A stretch of 64,000 bases of DNA from Candidatus Methanomethylophilaceae archaeon (GTDB lineage: Archaea > Thermoplasmatota > Thermoplasmata > Methanomassiliicoccales > Methanomethylophilaceae), in the NCBI GenBank assembly GCA_944321505.1, contig CALULN010000003.1:62001-126000 (forward strand), read 5' to 3'. Below are positions 17,293 to 25,492 of the stretch, in pieces. The notes under the pieces are model-generated. The model saw only the letters and a list, made by a program, of their open reading frames with translations, was not told the DNA's origin and did not search any database. Position 1 is the stretch's first letter. Every line of letters starts with the position of its first letter. The position numbers and the translations under genes are program-made.

Positions 17293-17895
17293 TCACATCC
17301 CCCGCAGTTTCTCCACCTCGGCCTTCGGGAGGCCCCTGCACCTGCCCACCAGCATCTGCAGCCTCGCCTGGAACTCCAGCTCCTCCATCCTGTCGAAGGC
17401 CTGCTGGAGGTCGCGTCCGACGGTCACCGCGCCGTGCCTCGTCAGGAGGATCGCCTTGGATGCGGCGTGTGCCGCCACGGCGTCCGCCAGCTCCTTGGTG
17501 CCCGGCGTCATGTATCCGACGGTGGGCACGTCCCCCAGGAGCAGGACGCCCTCGGGGGTCAGGTCGGTGCGGACCCTGCCCTTCATGGTGAGGGCGATGC
17601 AGTTCAGAGGGTGGCAGTGGACCACGGCCCCGGCATCGGGGTTGTTCCCGTAGATCCCGAGGTGCATGCCCGTTTCTATGGACGGCTTCGCGTCCCCCAG
17701 GGCCTCTCCGTCCATGGACACCACGATCATGTCCTCCGGGGCCAGCGCGCCCTTGTTCCTTCCGCTGGGGGTGATGAGGATGTACTCGTCGTCCAGCCTC
17801 ACGCTCATGTTGCCTCCGGCGGAGACGGTGAGGTTCCTGTCGTACAGCATGCGGCAGGTGTCGGCCAGGACCATGCGGGCGTAGGCCTCGTTCAT
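17293..17895 (-). CDS. Class II aldolase (fuculose-1-phosphate aldolase family)
   Basis: Zinc aldolase of 200 residues. Zinc ligands H93 and H95 are in VVHCHPLN and H154 in TRHGAVTVG. The likely catalytic acid E74 is in SIETGMH, and the phosphate-binding region is GGNMSV and TPSGRNKG. It overlaps mtnA by ATGA, so it most likely cleaves the ketose-1-phosphate that MtnA produces into DHAP and an aldehyde. Such a route disposes of 5'-deoxyadenosine or methylthioadenosine by-products. The exact substrate is inferred from context. Confidence 0.88.
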   Translation of the reverse strand: MNEAYARMVLADTCRMLYDRNLTVSAGGNMSVRLDDEYILITPSGRNKGALAPEDMIVVSMDGEALGDAKPSIETGMHLGIYGNNPDAGAVVHCHPLNCIALTMKGRVRTDLTPEGVLLLGDVPTVGYMTPGTKELADAVAAHAASKAILLTRHGAVTVGRDLQQAFDRMEELEFQARLQMLVGRCRGLPKAEVEKLRGM

Positions 17896-18890
17896 CCCCT
17901 CACCTTCTCGATCTCCGAGGGCCTCAGTATCCCCTTCTCGGTGATGAAGCCGGTGACGTACCTCGCGGGGGTCATGTCGAAGGCGGGGTTGAGCGCGGGC
18001 GACCCGACGGGAGCGATCCTGTTCCCGGCCACCACGGTGACCTCCTCCTCGGAGCGGTTCTCGATCACGATGTCCTCTCCGGTGGCGGTGTCGAAGTCGA
18101 AGGTGGAGATGGGCGCGGCGACGTAGAACGGCACGCCGAACTCCTTCGCCAGGACCGCCTTCTCGAAGGTGCCGATCTTGTTGGCGAAGTCACCGTTGGC
18201 GGCTATGCGGTCCGCACCCACGATTATCATGTCCACGCCCTGCCTTATGAAGTGCCCGGAGGCGCCGTCGGGGATTATGGCGTGGTCGATGCCCTCCTGG
18301 TTGAGCTCCCAGGCGGTGAGCTGCATGCCCTGCAGCCTGGGGCGGGTCTCGGATGCGTAGACGAAGAACCTCCTGCCGTCGGCCCATGCCTTGCGTATGG
18401 GCGCCAGGGCGGTGCCCACGTCCACCGTGGCCAGGGCCCCGGCGTTGCAGTGGGTCATGACCCTGAATCCGTCCTTGATGAGGGGCGCGCCGTACTCGCC
18501 TATGGCGATGCATCTGTCCACCATGGACTGGGCGTAGGCGTCCGCGGCCTCCACCGGGTCCGCTCCCTCCGCCAGGCTCTCCGCCATGCGGTCAACCGCG
18601 TAGAACAGGTCGTTGGCGGTGGGACGTGCGGCCTTGATGTCCCGGGCGGCGGTCTCCAGGTCCTCTCCCTTCAGCGCCGCCAGGCACATGGCGTAGGCGG
18701 CCGTGGCGCCGATGGAGGGGGCTCCGCGGGTGGTCATGTTGCGGATGGCCTCCGCCACGTCCCTGTAGTCGTCGAAGGACACGAACACCAGCTCGTGGGG
18801 CAGCCTCCTCTGGTCGATCATCACGACGCGGCCGTCCTCGAACCAGACCGCGCGGATGTCCCTGTCGCCGTTCTCCGTCCTGACTCTCAT
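17892..18890 (-). CDS. mtnA: Methylthioribose-1-phosphate isomerase family (MtnA)
   Basis: Aldose-ketose isomerase of 332 residues related to eIF2B. Family motifs are TTRGAPSIG (53-61), THCNAGALATVD with catalytic C148, PDGASGHFIR, and VGADRIAANGDFANKIGT with catalytic D227. It differs from the ribose-1,5-bisphosphate isomerase at 34764, a paralogue in this window. First gene of the mtnA-aldolase-nop5 transcript, with GGTGA before the ATG. Substrate is methylthioribose-1-phosphate or 5-deoxyribose-1-phosphate. A V4R-type regulator is divergently encoded 93 bases away. Confidence 0.92.
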   Translation of the reverse strand: MRVRTENGDRDIRAVWFEDGRVVMIDQRRLPHELVFVSFDDYRDVAEAIRNMTTRGAPSIGATAAYAMCLAALKGEDLETAARDIKAARPTANDLFYAVDRMAESLAEGADPVEAADAYAQSMVDRCIAIGEYGAPLIKDGFRVMTHCNAGALATVDVGTALAPIRKAWADGRRFFVYASETRPRLQGMQLTAWELNQEGIDHAIIPDGASGHFIRQGVDMIIVGADRIAANGDFANKIGTFEKAVLAKEFGVPFYVAAPISTFDFDTATGEDIVIENRSEEEVTVVAGNRIAPVGSPALNPAFDMTPARYVTGFITEKGILRPSEIEKVRG

Positions 18891-18983
18891 GTATTCACCT
18901 AGCCCCGGGCTATCCTATGGGACCGTAAAACCTTGTTGTCCCCTCTGCGAAGCGGTTAACCCGTGTGACGCGTTCCATGATGC

Positions 18984-19730
18984 ATGTACGACAGCGGGGA
19001 CTTCGAGCTGTACATGATGGGGGACGGCTTCGTCAAGGTCTCCAGCGGCATACAGCGCCGCATACTGAAGGCCCTCCAGGACGGGGACATGACGGCGACG
19101 GACATATCCGTTATAGTGGGGAGGGCCAGGTCGACGCTGACCGTCCACCTGGACAACCTGGTGAGGGACGGCCTGGTGGGGTACCGCGACAACCCCGAGG
19201 ACGGCAGGAGCAAGATCTACTACCTGATCTCGGACCCGCTCATCAAGTCTAAGCGCCCCGACCGTTCGGCCCTGGCACTGTCCAGGGACATCCTCCGGGT
19301 GTCCAAGGTCATGCCCGAGCTGTCCAGCAACCTGATCCTCAGGTCCATGATCCTGATGTCCGACGGAGTGGGCCTGGACATGGCGCCGGTAATGTTCACC
19401 ATCGGCTGCAACATGGCGGAGCACTTCACCGACGAGATAACCTCCAGGAGCGTGGGGAGGCTGCTGGATTCCATCAAGGAGCATTTCGACAGCTTCCAAC
19501 TGGGGGAGCTGGCCGTCTATTCGAAGGACCCCATAACCATACTGTTCCGGGACACCATCGATCTCACCTACACCACGGCGGAGGTCATGGCCTCCTTCGT
19601 CTCCGGGTTCCTGGTGACGCTGCTGGAGCAGAATCTCGGCAAGGAGTACAGGATCACCGACCAGGAGGTCTTCGGGGACCGCAACAACTACATCCGCATG
19701 AAGTTCGAGCCGATTCAGGCCGGTCTGTAG
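18984..19730 (+). CDS. Winged-helix regulator with V4R-like domain (MsvR-like)
   Basis: Transcription factor of 248 residues. The N-terminal winged helix (about 20-90; ATDISVIVGRARSTLTVHLD) is of ArsR type, and a beta-wing follows in RDNPEDGRSKIYYLI. The C-terminal half (about 130-235) resembles a V4R small-molecule-binding domain, the architecture of the methanogen regulator MsvR. Unlike MsvR it is not obviously cysteine rich (one Cys in FTIGCNMAEH). Divergent from mtnA and so a candidate regulator of that operon. The stop is TAG, rare in this window, and the 3' end overlaps convergent arfC by 16 bases. Confidence 0.7.
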   Translation: MYDSGDFELYMMGDGFVKVSSGIQRRILKALQDGDMTATDISVIVGRARSTLTVHLDNLVRDGLVGYRDNPEDGRSKIYYLISDPLIKSKRPDRSALALSRDILRVSKVMPELSSNLILRSMILMSDGVGLDMAPVMFTIGCNMAEHFTDEITSRSVGRLLDSIKEHFDSFQLGELAVYSKDPITILFRDTIDLTYTTAEVMASFVSGFLVTLLEQNLGKEYRITDQEVFGDRNNYIRMKFEPIQAGL

Positions 19731-20335
19731 GACAGGAGGACGCCGTCTCCCAGGGTCTCTGCGCCGCAGAGCCTGAGTCTGAATCCGCCCTCCCTGACCC
19801 ATCCCGGGCCGTCTGCGGGAGTCGGCGAGCCGCTGCCGCCGATGACGAAGCTGCCCACGAAGACGGTGAACTCGTCCACGGCGCCGGCCGCGAAGAAGGA
19901 TGCTATGGTGGTGCCGCCGCCTTCGACGAGAACGCTGCGGATGCCCATATCCCAGAGGGCGCCGAGGATCCCGGGGATGTCCACGGCATCCATCCTGACC
20001 GTCTCCGCGCCCGGCCATTCCCTGTCGCAGGAGGATGATGTGAAGATGATCGTCCTGGCTCTGTCGTCGACCACCAGCGCGTCCGCGGGCGTCCTGCCGT
20101 GAGGATCGATGACGACCCTGAGCTGATTCTCCTCCCTGCCGCGGCCTTTGACAGTGAGATGGGGGTCGTCCGCCAAGATCGTGCCCACACCCACCAGGAT
20201 GGCGTCGTACCTCATCCTCAGCCCCTTGACCCTGGCCTTGTCCTCGTCGGAGGATATCCTCACCTGCCTGCGCTCCGGGCCGGCGATCTTGCCGTCGGCG
20301 CTCATGGCGCAGTTGATGTGGACGTACGGCCTCAA
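19715..20335 (-). CDS. arfC: 2,5-diamino-6-ribosylamino-pyrimidinone 5'-phosphate reductase
   Basis: NADPH reductase of 206 residues in archaeal riboflavin/F420-precursor synthesis, RibD-C family. Motifs are HINCAMSADGKIAG at the N-terminus, DAILVGVGTILADDPHLTV, and RSVLVEGGGTTIASFF. The start is TTG at 20335, which overlaps the rtcA stop (TTGA). No ATG lies close enough to keep the conserved N-terminal strand. Tightly coupled to rtcA. The 3' end overlaps the convergent regulator gene. Confidence 0.9.
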   Translation of the reverse strand: MRPYVHINCAMSADGKIAGPERRQVRISSDEDKARVKGLRMRYDAILVGVGTILADDPHLTVKGRGREENQLRVVIDPHGRTPADALVVDDRARTIIFTSSSCDREWPGAETVRMDAVDIPGILGALWDMGIRSVLVEGGGTTIASFFAAGAVDEFTVFVGSFVIGGSGSPTPADGPGWVREGGFRLRLCGAETLGDGVLLSYRPA

Positions 20336-21363
20336 GCCTCCGCCTCCGGTGTGACGGACAGGTGGTACAGCCCGCCTCTGCGGACGACGCCGAAGCGGAC
20401 GTCCAGGAAGGTCTCCAGGGTGTCCATCTGGCTCAGCAGATGCCTGCTGATCTTGGAGACGGTGAACGAGCTGTCCCCGTCGGCCATGGCCAGGTACGGG
20501 AGAATCTGGTCGGCGGTGTGGACGTCCATGGTGGCCCCGGACGCCATGTTCTTCACGAGGTCGTTGGCCACATCGATCCCCGCCTGCCTCGCGGGGTGGC
20601 TGCGGGACGTCAGGACGTTGCTGCCCAGCACCCCGTTGTCGTACTCGGCCACCAGCGACATCCCGGCTCCCTTCGAGGTGCCGTCCTCGGTGCGCTCCAT
20701 GGCGATGTCGACGTCGTAGCCTCCGAGGACGCTCATGCAGCCCTCCATCAGCTGGTCCCCCAGCCATCCGGGCAGGTTCTGGACGAAGCAGGTGCCTTTG
20801 ATGGACCTGAGCTCCCCCAGTTCGTGCATGGTCAGGGGGGATATGCGCCTCATGGGCTCCAGGGTGACCACCACCCTCCCGCCTCCCTCGGGGTAGAACC
20901 CCCTCTGGATGATGTCGAGGTCGGCCTTCAGCCCCGTCCTCGCCATGAGCGGGAACAGGAGCTGCCTATAGTAGTCGATGGGTGGGGCCCACATGACGTT
21001 GGTGCCGCCGGTGATGTCCATGCGGACCGGTTTGTCGTGGTTCCTGGAGGCGAGTATCATGGCCTGGAGGACCAGCGTGATGCTCCCTGCGGATCCGACG
21101 TCCCTGACGATGTCGTACTCCTTCTCGGTGCCGGGGATGACGGTCAGCTCCTGGGAGCCGAAGGTGTTCCCGATGACGGTGGACCCGGTCATGGCCGCCA
21201 CAGCCTCGACGGCGGTGCAGTGCTGCTTCGACAGCCCGTTGGTGGGGCGGTTCTCGCGGATCCTGGTGAGATGGGTGGCCTTGCCGGTGATCGCAGCCAT
21301 GGCTACGGATGTGCGGACGGCCTGTCCTCCTCCCTCTCCCCTCGAGCAGTCGATCTCCAGCAT
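20332..21363 (-). CDS. rtcA: RNA 3'-terminal phosphate cyclase
   Basis: ATP-dependent enzyme converting RNA 3'-phosphate ends to 2',3'-cyclic phosphates, 343 residues from the chosen ATG. Family motifs are EIDCSRGEGGGQAVRT at the N-terminus, RENRPTNGLSKQH, and PEGGGRVVVTLEP. The active His is expected in the C-terminal region (LLSQMDTLETFL), which I did not assign. A GTG at 21372 would add three residues. Upstream is a TATA-like element. arfC follows with a TTGA overlap. Confidence 0.92.
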   Translation of the reverse strand: MLEIDCSRGEGGGQAVRTSVAMAAITGKATHLTRIRENRPTNGLSKQHCTAVEAVAAMTGSTVIGNTFGSQELTVIPGTEKEYDIVRDVGSAGSITLVLQAMILASRNHDKPVRMDITGGTNVMWAPPIDYYRQLLFPLMARTGLKADLDIIQRGFYPEGGGRVVVTLEPMRRISPLTMHELGELRSIKGTCFVQNLPGWLGDQLMEGCMSVLGGYDVDIAMERTEDGTSKGAGMSLVAEYDNGVLGSNVLTSRSHPARQAGIDVANDLVKNMASGATMDVHTADQILPYLAMADGDSSFTVSKISRHLLSQMDTLETFLDVRFGVVRRGGLYHLSVTPEAEA

Positions 21364-21394
21364 AACATGCACCGGACGCTGAGAGATGCGGTCC

Positions 21395-21406
21395 TATCTT
21401 TAATAC
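21395..21406 (-). promoter_or_regulatory. TATA box for rtcA-arfC
   Basis: GTATTAAAGATA on the minus strand lies about 32-43 bases before the rtcA ATG. Confidence 0.4.
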
Positions 21407-21433
21407 ATTGCATGGAGGCCCCCCGGTGGCAAT

Positions 21434-21443
21434 GTTTTATAAC
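21434..21443 (+). promoter_or_regulatory. TATA box for tRNA-Val
   Basis: GTTTTATAAC ends 24 bases before the first base of the mature tRNA, the spacing expected for an archaeal promoter. Confidence 0.6.
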
Positions 21444-21467
21444 CCGTCGGCCAATCGGGAACCGACC

Positions 21468-21540
21468 GGGCCCGTGGTCTAGTGGTTATGACGACGCCCT
21501 TACAAGGCGTAGGCCGCCGGTTCGATCCCGGCCGGGCCCA
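21468..21540 (+). tRNA. trnV: tRNA-Val (anticodon UAC)
   Basis: 73-base cloverleaf. The acceptor stem is GGGCCCG paired with CGGGCCC, with discriminator A. The anticodon stem is ACGCC/GGCGT around the loop CTTACAA, giving anticodon TAC (Val). The T arm is CCGG-TTCGATC-CCGG, with the GTTCGA consensus. The CCA end is not encoded (CTC follows), so it is added after transcription. No intron is seen. The gene stands alone between rtcA and the antiporter. Confidence 0.97.
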
Positions 21541-21564
21541 CTCACACGCATTCTGCACACCCAA

Positions 21565-21573
21565 TCTTAATAC
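21565..21573 (+). promoter_or_regulatory. TATA box for the antiporter gene
   Basis: TCTTAATAC lies 22-30 bases before the antiporter ATG, which implies a leaderless or nearly leaderless mRNA. Confidence 0.4.
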
Positions 21574-21594
21574 GTCGTCCGCACTGCGTACCTC

Positions 21595-23340
21595 ATGGAG
21601 GAGCTGGAGTTCCTTGTCATCATGGGCACGCTGACCCTTCTCGCCGGGGTCTGCTCGGTGGTCTTCAGCAAGCTCAGGCTCCCTCCGATCATAGGGTACC
21701 TGTTCGCGGGCATCCTCATAGCCAACGTCGTCTCCATCCCCGCATCCAGCGGCGACATCATCTCCGTGCTGTCGGACATCGGCCTGGTCATGCTGATGTT
21801 CAGCATCGGCATGGAGCTGGACATCAGCAAGCTGAAGGCCAACGGCAGATTCGCGATGGTGGTGGCCATAGTTCAGCTGCCGCTGATGGTGCTCTGCGGC
21901 TACGTGGCGGGGACGCTGATGGGCCTGAACCCGGTCCAGGCCATCACCCTTGGCGCGGTGATCTCCGGATCGAGCACCGCGGTGGTCACCGCCGTCCTCA
22001 AGATGTACGACCGCATCACCAAGGAGGAGGCGGAGACCATGATCCTGGTCACCGTCATGGAGGATGTGGGACAGGTCATCATACTGTCCATGGTGGCCCC
22101 TATGTTCGCCGGCGGCTCCATGGACCCCGCATCCCTCGTGATAATGATCGCCATGATCGTGGTGTTCATGCTGGGGAGCATATTCCTCGGCATACGCTTC
22201 GTCCCCCGTCTGCTGGACTGGGTGGGCAGGCAGACCTCCTCGGAGGTGCTGATGGTCCTGGCCGTGGGGCTGTGCTTCGGCATGGCGCTGCTGTCCGTGA
22301 GGATCGGCATGTCCATGGCCATCGGGTCGTTCCTTATGGGCGTCATAGTGTCCCAGTGCTGCTTCTCCAAGAGCATCGAGGAGAAGGTCATGCCCATGCG
22401 CGAGCTGTTCATGGCCATTTTCTTCATCTCCATCGGGATGGAGGTTGTGATGTCGGAGTTCATCGGCAGCCTCGGCATGGCGCTGCTGATCTTCCTGACA
22501 TTCGCCGTCTCCAAGTTCGCCACCGTGTTCCTGGGTTACTTCATCGGCAACCGCAGCGTGAAGGACGGCTTCATAGCGTCGGTGTCGCTGATGGCCATGG
22601 GTGAGTTCGCCTTCATCATAGCCAAAGAGGCCTTCGACGCAGGGGTGGTGGATTCCGCGTTCTACACAGCCGTCATCGGCGCGGCCCTGATCTCGATGGT
22701 GGTGCTGCCGCTGACATCCAGGCACATGTTCGGTGTGATCGACTGGTACGATGAGAAGCATCCCCGCCTGCTCACGCGCTTCCTCAACTGGGCCGTGGCC
22801 GCCAGGGAGGATCTGTACACCAGGATGGAGGCCTCGGCGGAGGTGTCCCGGCGCGTCCGCACCAGCGCCAACAGGGCATATTCGTCCATCTTCCTCATCG
22901 TCGTGATCGAGGTCGTGTTCATCCTGCTGTCCGAGACCTTCACCCACGAGCTGTCGTCATACTTAGGCACCAGCACGTACCAGTCGCATCTGGTGGTCAT
23001 GGCGGTGAACTTCTTCCTGCTGGTGACGCCCACGACGGTCCTGGTCCGCAACATCAAGTTCATCGACAAGATCATGCTGGGGATCAACAGCCTGGACAAG
23101 CCGGAGGGCTACAGCGAGAGGGCGGAGATGTACCGTTCCCTGCTCTACTACAGCACCGCTCTGCTGGTGGCCACCATCGACCTGCTGATCCTCCTGCTGC
23201 TCCCGGGGCCGTTCGGCACCACGGGGTCGTTCGTGATCGTCCCGGTGGTGGTGGTCATGCTGCTCATCGGCGTCTATCTGGCCAAGAGGAAGAAGTCCGT
23301 CGAGGTCAGAGGAGATGAAGGGAGTAATGGACAGCTCTGA
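21595..23340 (+). CDS. Cation:proton antiporter, CPA2 (KefB/NapA) family
   Basis: Membrane exchanger of Na+ or K+ against protons, 581 residues. Family features are KLRLPPIIGYLFAGI near the N-terminus, LMLMFSIGMELDISKLK, the discontinuous-helix region SGSSTAVVTAVL, and MAMGEFAFIIAKEAF. About a dozen hydrophobic segments fill residues 1-385. The remaining 195 residues add a charged linker and further hydrophobic segments. I see no RCK/TrkA-N nucleotide-binding domain. The last 35 bases overlap the convergent nadC gene. Confidence 0.88.
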   Translation: MEELEFLVIMGTLTLLAGVCSVVFSKLRLPPIIGYLFAGILIANVVSIPASSGDIISVLSDIGLVMLMFSIGMELDISKLKANGRFAMVVAIVQLPLMVLCGYVAGTLMGLNPVQAITLGAVISGSSTAVVTAVLKMYDRITKEEAETMILVTVMEDVGQVIILSMVAPMFAGGSMDPASLVIMIAMIVVFMLGSIFLGIRFVPRLLDWVGRQTSSEVLMVLAVGLCFGMALLSVRIGMSMAIGSFLMGVIVSQCCFSKSIEEKVMPMRELFMAIFFISIGMEVVMSEFIGSLGMALLIFLTFAVSKFATVFLGYFIGNRSVKDGFIASVSLMAMGEFAFIIAKEAFDAGVVDSAFYTAVIGAALISMVVLPLTSRHMFGVIDWYDEKHPRLLTRFLNWAVAAREDLYTRMEASAEVSRRVRTSANRAYSSIFLIVVIEVVFILLSETFTHELSSYLGTSTYQSHLVVMAVNFFLLVTPTTVLVRNIKFIDKIMLGINSLDKPEGYSERAEMYRSLLYYSTALLVATIDLLILLLLPGPFGTTGSFVIVPVVVVMLLIGVYLAKRKKSVEVRGDEGSNGQL

Positions 23341-24118
23341 CCGAGTGGGTCAGGCAGCCCATGGAGATCCTGTCCGCGCATCCGGCGTATGACGCGATGT
23401 TGCTCATATCCACCCTCCCGGACACCTCCACCGCTATCTCTGGGTTAATGGACTTTATGAGGGCGTAGAGCTCCGCCGCCTCCTCGGGGCTGCGGTTGTC
23501 CAGCATAATCATGTCGGGGGAGCAGGACGCGGCCTCCGCCGCCTGCTCCGCATCCTCCACCTCCACCTCGACGGGAGTCCCCTCCGGCAGGCCCTTCAGG
23601 AGAGCCAGCGCGTTGCGGATCCCACCCGCGGCGGCGATGTGGTTGTCCTTCACCAGCGCCATGTCGTACAGCCCCATGCGGTGGGGTTCCCCGCCCCCCA
23701 GGGCTATCGCCTTCTTCTCGAACCTGCGGAACCCGGGAGTGGTCTTCCTGGTGCCCGACACGACGGCGTGCCCGCCCGCCGCCCTTATGACGGCGTTGGC
23801 CTCGGCGGTCATGGTGGCTATGCCACTCATGCGCATCATGAGGTTGAGGGCGGTGCGCTCCGCGGTCACGATCCCCCTGACAGGTCCGGACAGGCGCATG
23901 ACGCACCTCCCCTTCCTCACCTGGTCTCCATCCATCACCAGCGGCACGGCCTCCACGCCGAACCTGGAGAACACCTCGGCAGCCTCCTCCAGGCCGGCAG
24001 CTATCGCGGTGTCCTCGCACCTGATCTCCGCTTCGGAGACGGTGTCCGGCAGCAGGGCGGCTGTGATGTCGCCGCCGCCCACGTCCTCGGCGATGAACCT
24101 GTCTATGTCCTCAGACAT
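23306..24118 (-). CDS. nadC: Nicotinate-nucleotide pyrophosphorylase (quinolinate PRTase)
   Basis: Forms nicotinate mononucleotide from quinolinate and PRPP in de novo NAD synthesis, 270 residues. Motifs are AEDVGGGDITA at the N-terminus, SGTRKTTPGFR, HRMGLYDMALVKDNHI and SMGCLTHSVRA at the C-terminus. The ATG at 24118 overlaps the end of the aCPSF2-type gene by 8 bases, so the two are translated together. A longer reading frame upstream lacks family similarity and was not used. Confidence 0.93.
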   Translation of the reverse strand: MSEDIDRFIAEDVGGGDITAALLPDTVSEAEIRCEDTAIAAGLEEAAEVFSRFGVEAVPLVMDGDQVRKGRCVMRLSGPVRGIVTAERTALNLMMRMSGIATMTAEANAVIRAAGGHAVVSGTRKTTPGFRRFEKKAIALGGGEPHRMGLYDMALVKDNHIAAAGGIRNALALLKGLPEGTPVEVEVEDAEQAAEAASCSPDMIMLDNRSPEEAAELYALIKSINPEIAVEVSGRVDMSNIASYAGCADRISMGCLTHSVRAVHYSLHLL

Positions 24119-25346
24119 CGAGCTGGAACGCCTCTCCGGGCTTGGGGAGTATGACATTGTAGTCCGCAAGGTCCTCCAGGAACAGCTCCCTGGTCTCGGA
24201 ATGCATCAGGATGACGTTCGTCGGGTCGCAGGCGCGGACGAAGTCCACGATCTGCCTGTGGTCGGCGTGGGCGGAGAAGTCGTACTTCTGCACCTCGCAC
24301 TCGATCTTGTGGGTCTCCCCGTCCACGGTGATGGCGCCGGACTCCATGAGCATCCTGCCGTTGGTGTCCTCCGCCTGCTATCCCACCAGCAGCACCGCGC
24401 TCTTGGGATCGTCCTTCAGGCCCTTGAGGTAGTTGAGCACCGGTCCGCCGTCCAGCATGCCGCCGGTGGTGACGATGACGTCGGCGCGGCGGGCCTCCTT
24501 CCTCATGTTGGCGGTCCTGACCTCGCTGAACCTCTTCCTGGCGGCCTTCAGCGCCTTGGGGTTCGCCAGGTACTCGGGGTAGTCCCCGTACAGCCTGGTG
24601 ACCGACCTGCCCATTCCGTCGACCCACATGTCGTAGCCGCAGTCCTTCAGCAGGATCATGATCTCCTGGGTCCTGCCGATGGCGAAGCTGGGGATGATGA
24701 CGGTGCCTCCCCTGTCCACGACCTCGTCGATCTTCTCCAGGAACTCCCTCTCGGTGGCCTTCCTGTCGGGATGGAGGCGGCCTCCGTAAGTGCCTTCTAT
24801 GAACAGGTTCTCGCAGTCCACGGGCTGCGCCGCCTCGGTGAGCCCGGTGGGGATGGTGTGCAGGTCCCCGGTGTACAGGGTGCTGGTGTCGCCCTTGAAC
24901 TCGAACATCGCCGCCCCGGGGACGTGCCCGGCGTTGTGGAGCCTGACATCGAAGTGGTCGAGCTCGATCTCGTCCTCGAACTCCAGGGGGACCACGCTCT
25001 TCATGGTCCTCTCGATGTCCCCGGCGCTGTAGGGCTGGGGGTAGTTCTCGGCCTTGGCGATCTTCAGGCTGTCGTGCATCATTATCTCCCCGACCTCGGC
25101 GGTCAGGGGGGTGGTGAACAGCTCGCACCTGTCCCTCCCGCACACCGCCGGCATCATGCCGCAGTGGTCGAGGTGGGAGTGGGTGAGGAAAGCATGCTTC
25201 ACCCTCGGGGCCTGGAGCGGGTACTCCGGCGGTTTGGAGGGGCTCATGCCGTACTCCACCAGCATGGTCTCTCCCTTGCATTCCATGGTCATGCCCATGC
25301 GGCCGACCATGTCGGCGCCGCCCAGGAATCTGAATTCGGTCTTCAT
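24111..25346 (-). CDS. Beta-CASP ribonuclease, aCPSF2-type, with in-frame amber codon
   Basis: Metallo-beta-lactamase/beta-CASP ribonuclease of 411 codons without KH domain, like archaeal aCPSF2. Metal motifs are THSHLDH (H56, H58, D60, H61), H141 in HNAGHVPGA and D161 in YTGD. Codon 323 (24380-24378) is TAG, between VLLVG and QAEDTNGR, where homologues carry Tyr in GYQ-EGT-GR. The same frame then supplies motif B (FSAHADH, H360) and motif C (ILMHSE, H382). Termination at TAG would give a 322-residue protein without these metal ligands. The organism probably decodes TAG, presumably as pyrrolysine. Otherwise it is a pseudogene or a sequencing error. Strong ribosome binding site GGAGGT. Confidence 0.85.
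24378..24380 (-). other. In-frame TAG, candidate pyrrolysine codon
   Basis: The minus-strand TAG interrupts the aCPSF2-type gene at codon 323. Conserved family sequence continues in the same frame on both sides with no insertion or deletion, and TAC or TAT to TAG is a single base change. Pyrrolysine is a possible decoding in Methanomassiliicoccales; no pyl genes lie in this window. Confidence 0.6.
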
Positions 25347-25363
25347 CTCATACCTCCTTTCTG

Positions 25364-25381
25364 CCTCGCATTCTGGCGAGG
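25364..25381 (-). repeat. Hairpin in the leader of the aCPSF2-type gene
   Basis: Perfect inverted repeat CCTCGC-6 bases-GCGAGG ending a few bases upstream of the GGAGGT ribosome binding site. Confidence 0.4.
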
Positions 25382-25394
25382 ACTTCGTGATAAC

Positions 25395-25408
25395 GGGGCC
25401 TCGGCCCC
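25395..25408. repeat. GGGGCC-TC-GGCCCC palindrome near the transcription start
   Basis: Perfect 6-bp inverted repeat with a 2-base centre, placed between the TATA-like element at 25416-25425 and the leader hairpin. Candidate operator or structured 5' end. Confidence 0.35.
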
Positions 25409-25415
25409 TTTTCCG

Positions 25416-25425
25416 TGATATATGG
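25416..25425 (-). promoter_or_regulatory. TATA box for the aCPSF2-nadC operon
   Basis: CCATATATCA on the minus strand, 70-79 bases before the ATG. It implies a leader of about 45 bases containing the 25364-25381 hairpin. Confidence 0.45.
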
Positions 25426-25484
25426 ATGCGGTAACGTCCGCTTTGCGCATGCGCGCACGTGTAGGTTGGCCTATTCGGCAACGC

Positions 25485-25492
25485 TTATATAT
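25485..25492 (+). promoter_or_regulatory. TATA box for the membrane protein gene
   Basis: TTATATAT about 50 bases before the ATG. A 20-base alternating purine-pyrimidine tract (25444-25463) lies just upstream. Confidence 0.5.

Noticed and set aside
18984-20102. C-terminal extension of the V4R regulator through its TAG stop
   Set aside because: The frame beyond the TAG is antisense to arfC with no conserved domain, so TAG is probably a true stop here.
24111-24353. Separate 80-residue gene starting at the internal ATG after the amber codon
   Set aside because: The segment is the conserved C-terminal part of the beta-CASP fold in the same frame, with no ribosome binding site or promoter of its own.
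25395-25412. GGGGCC-TC-GGCCCC followed by TTTT as an intrinsic terminator on the plus strand
   Set aside because: It lies between divergently transcribed genes, so no plus-strand transcript would reach it; an operator or leader structure is more likely.
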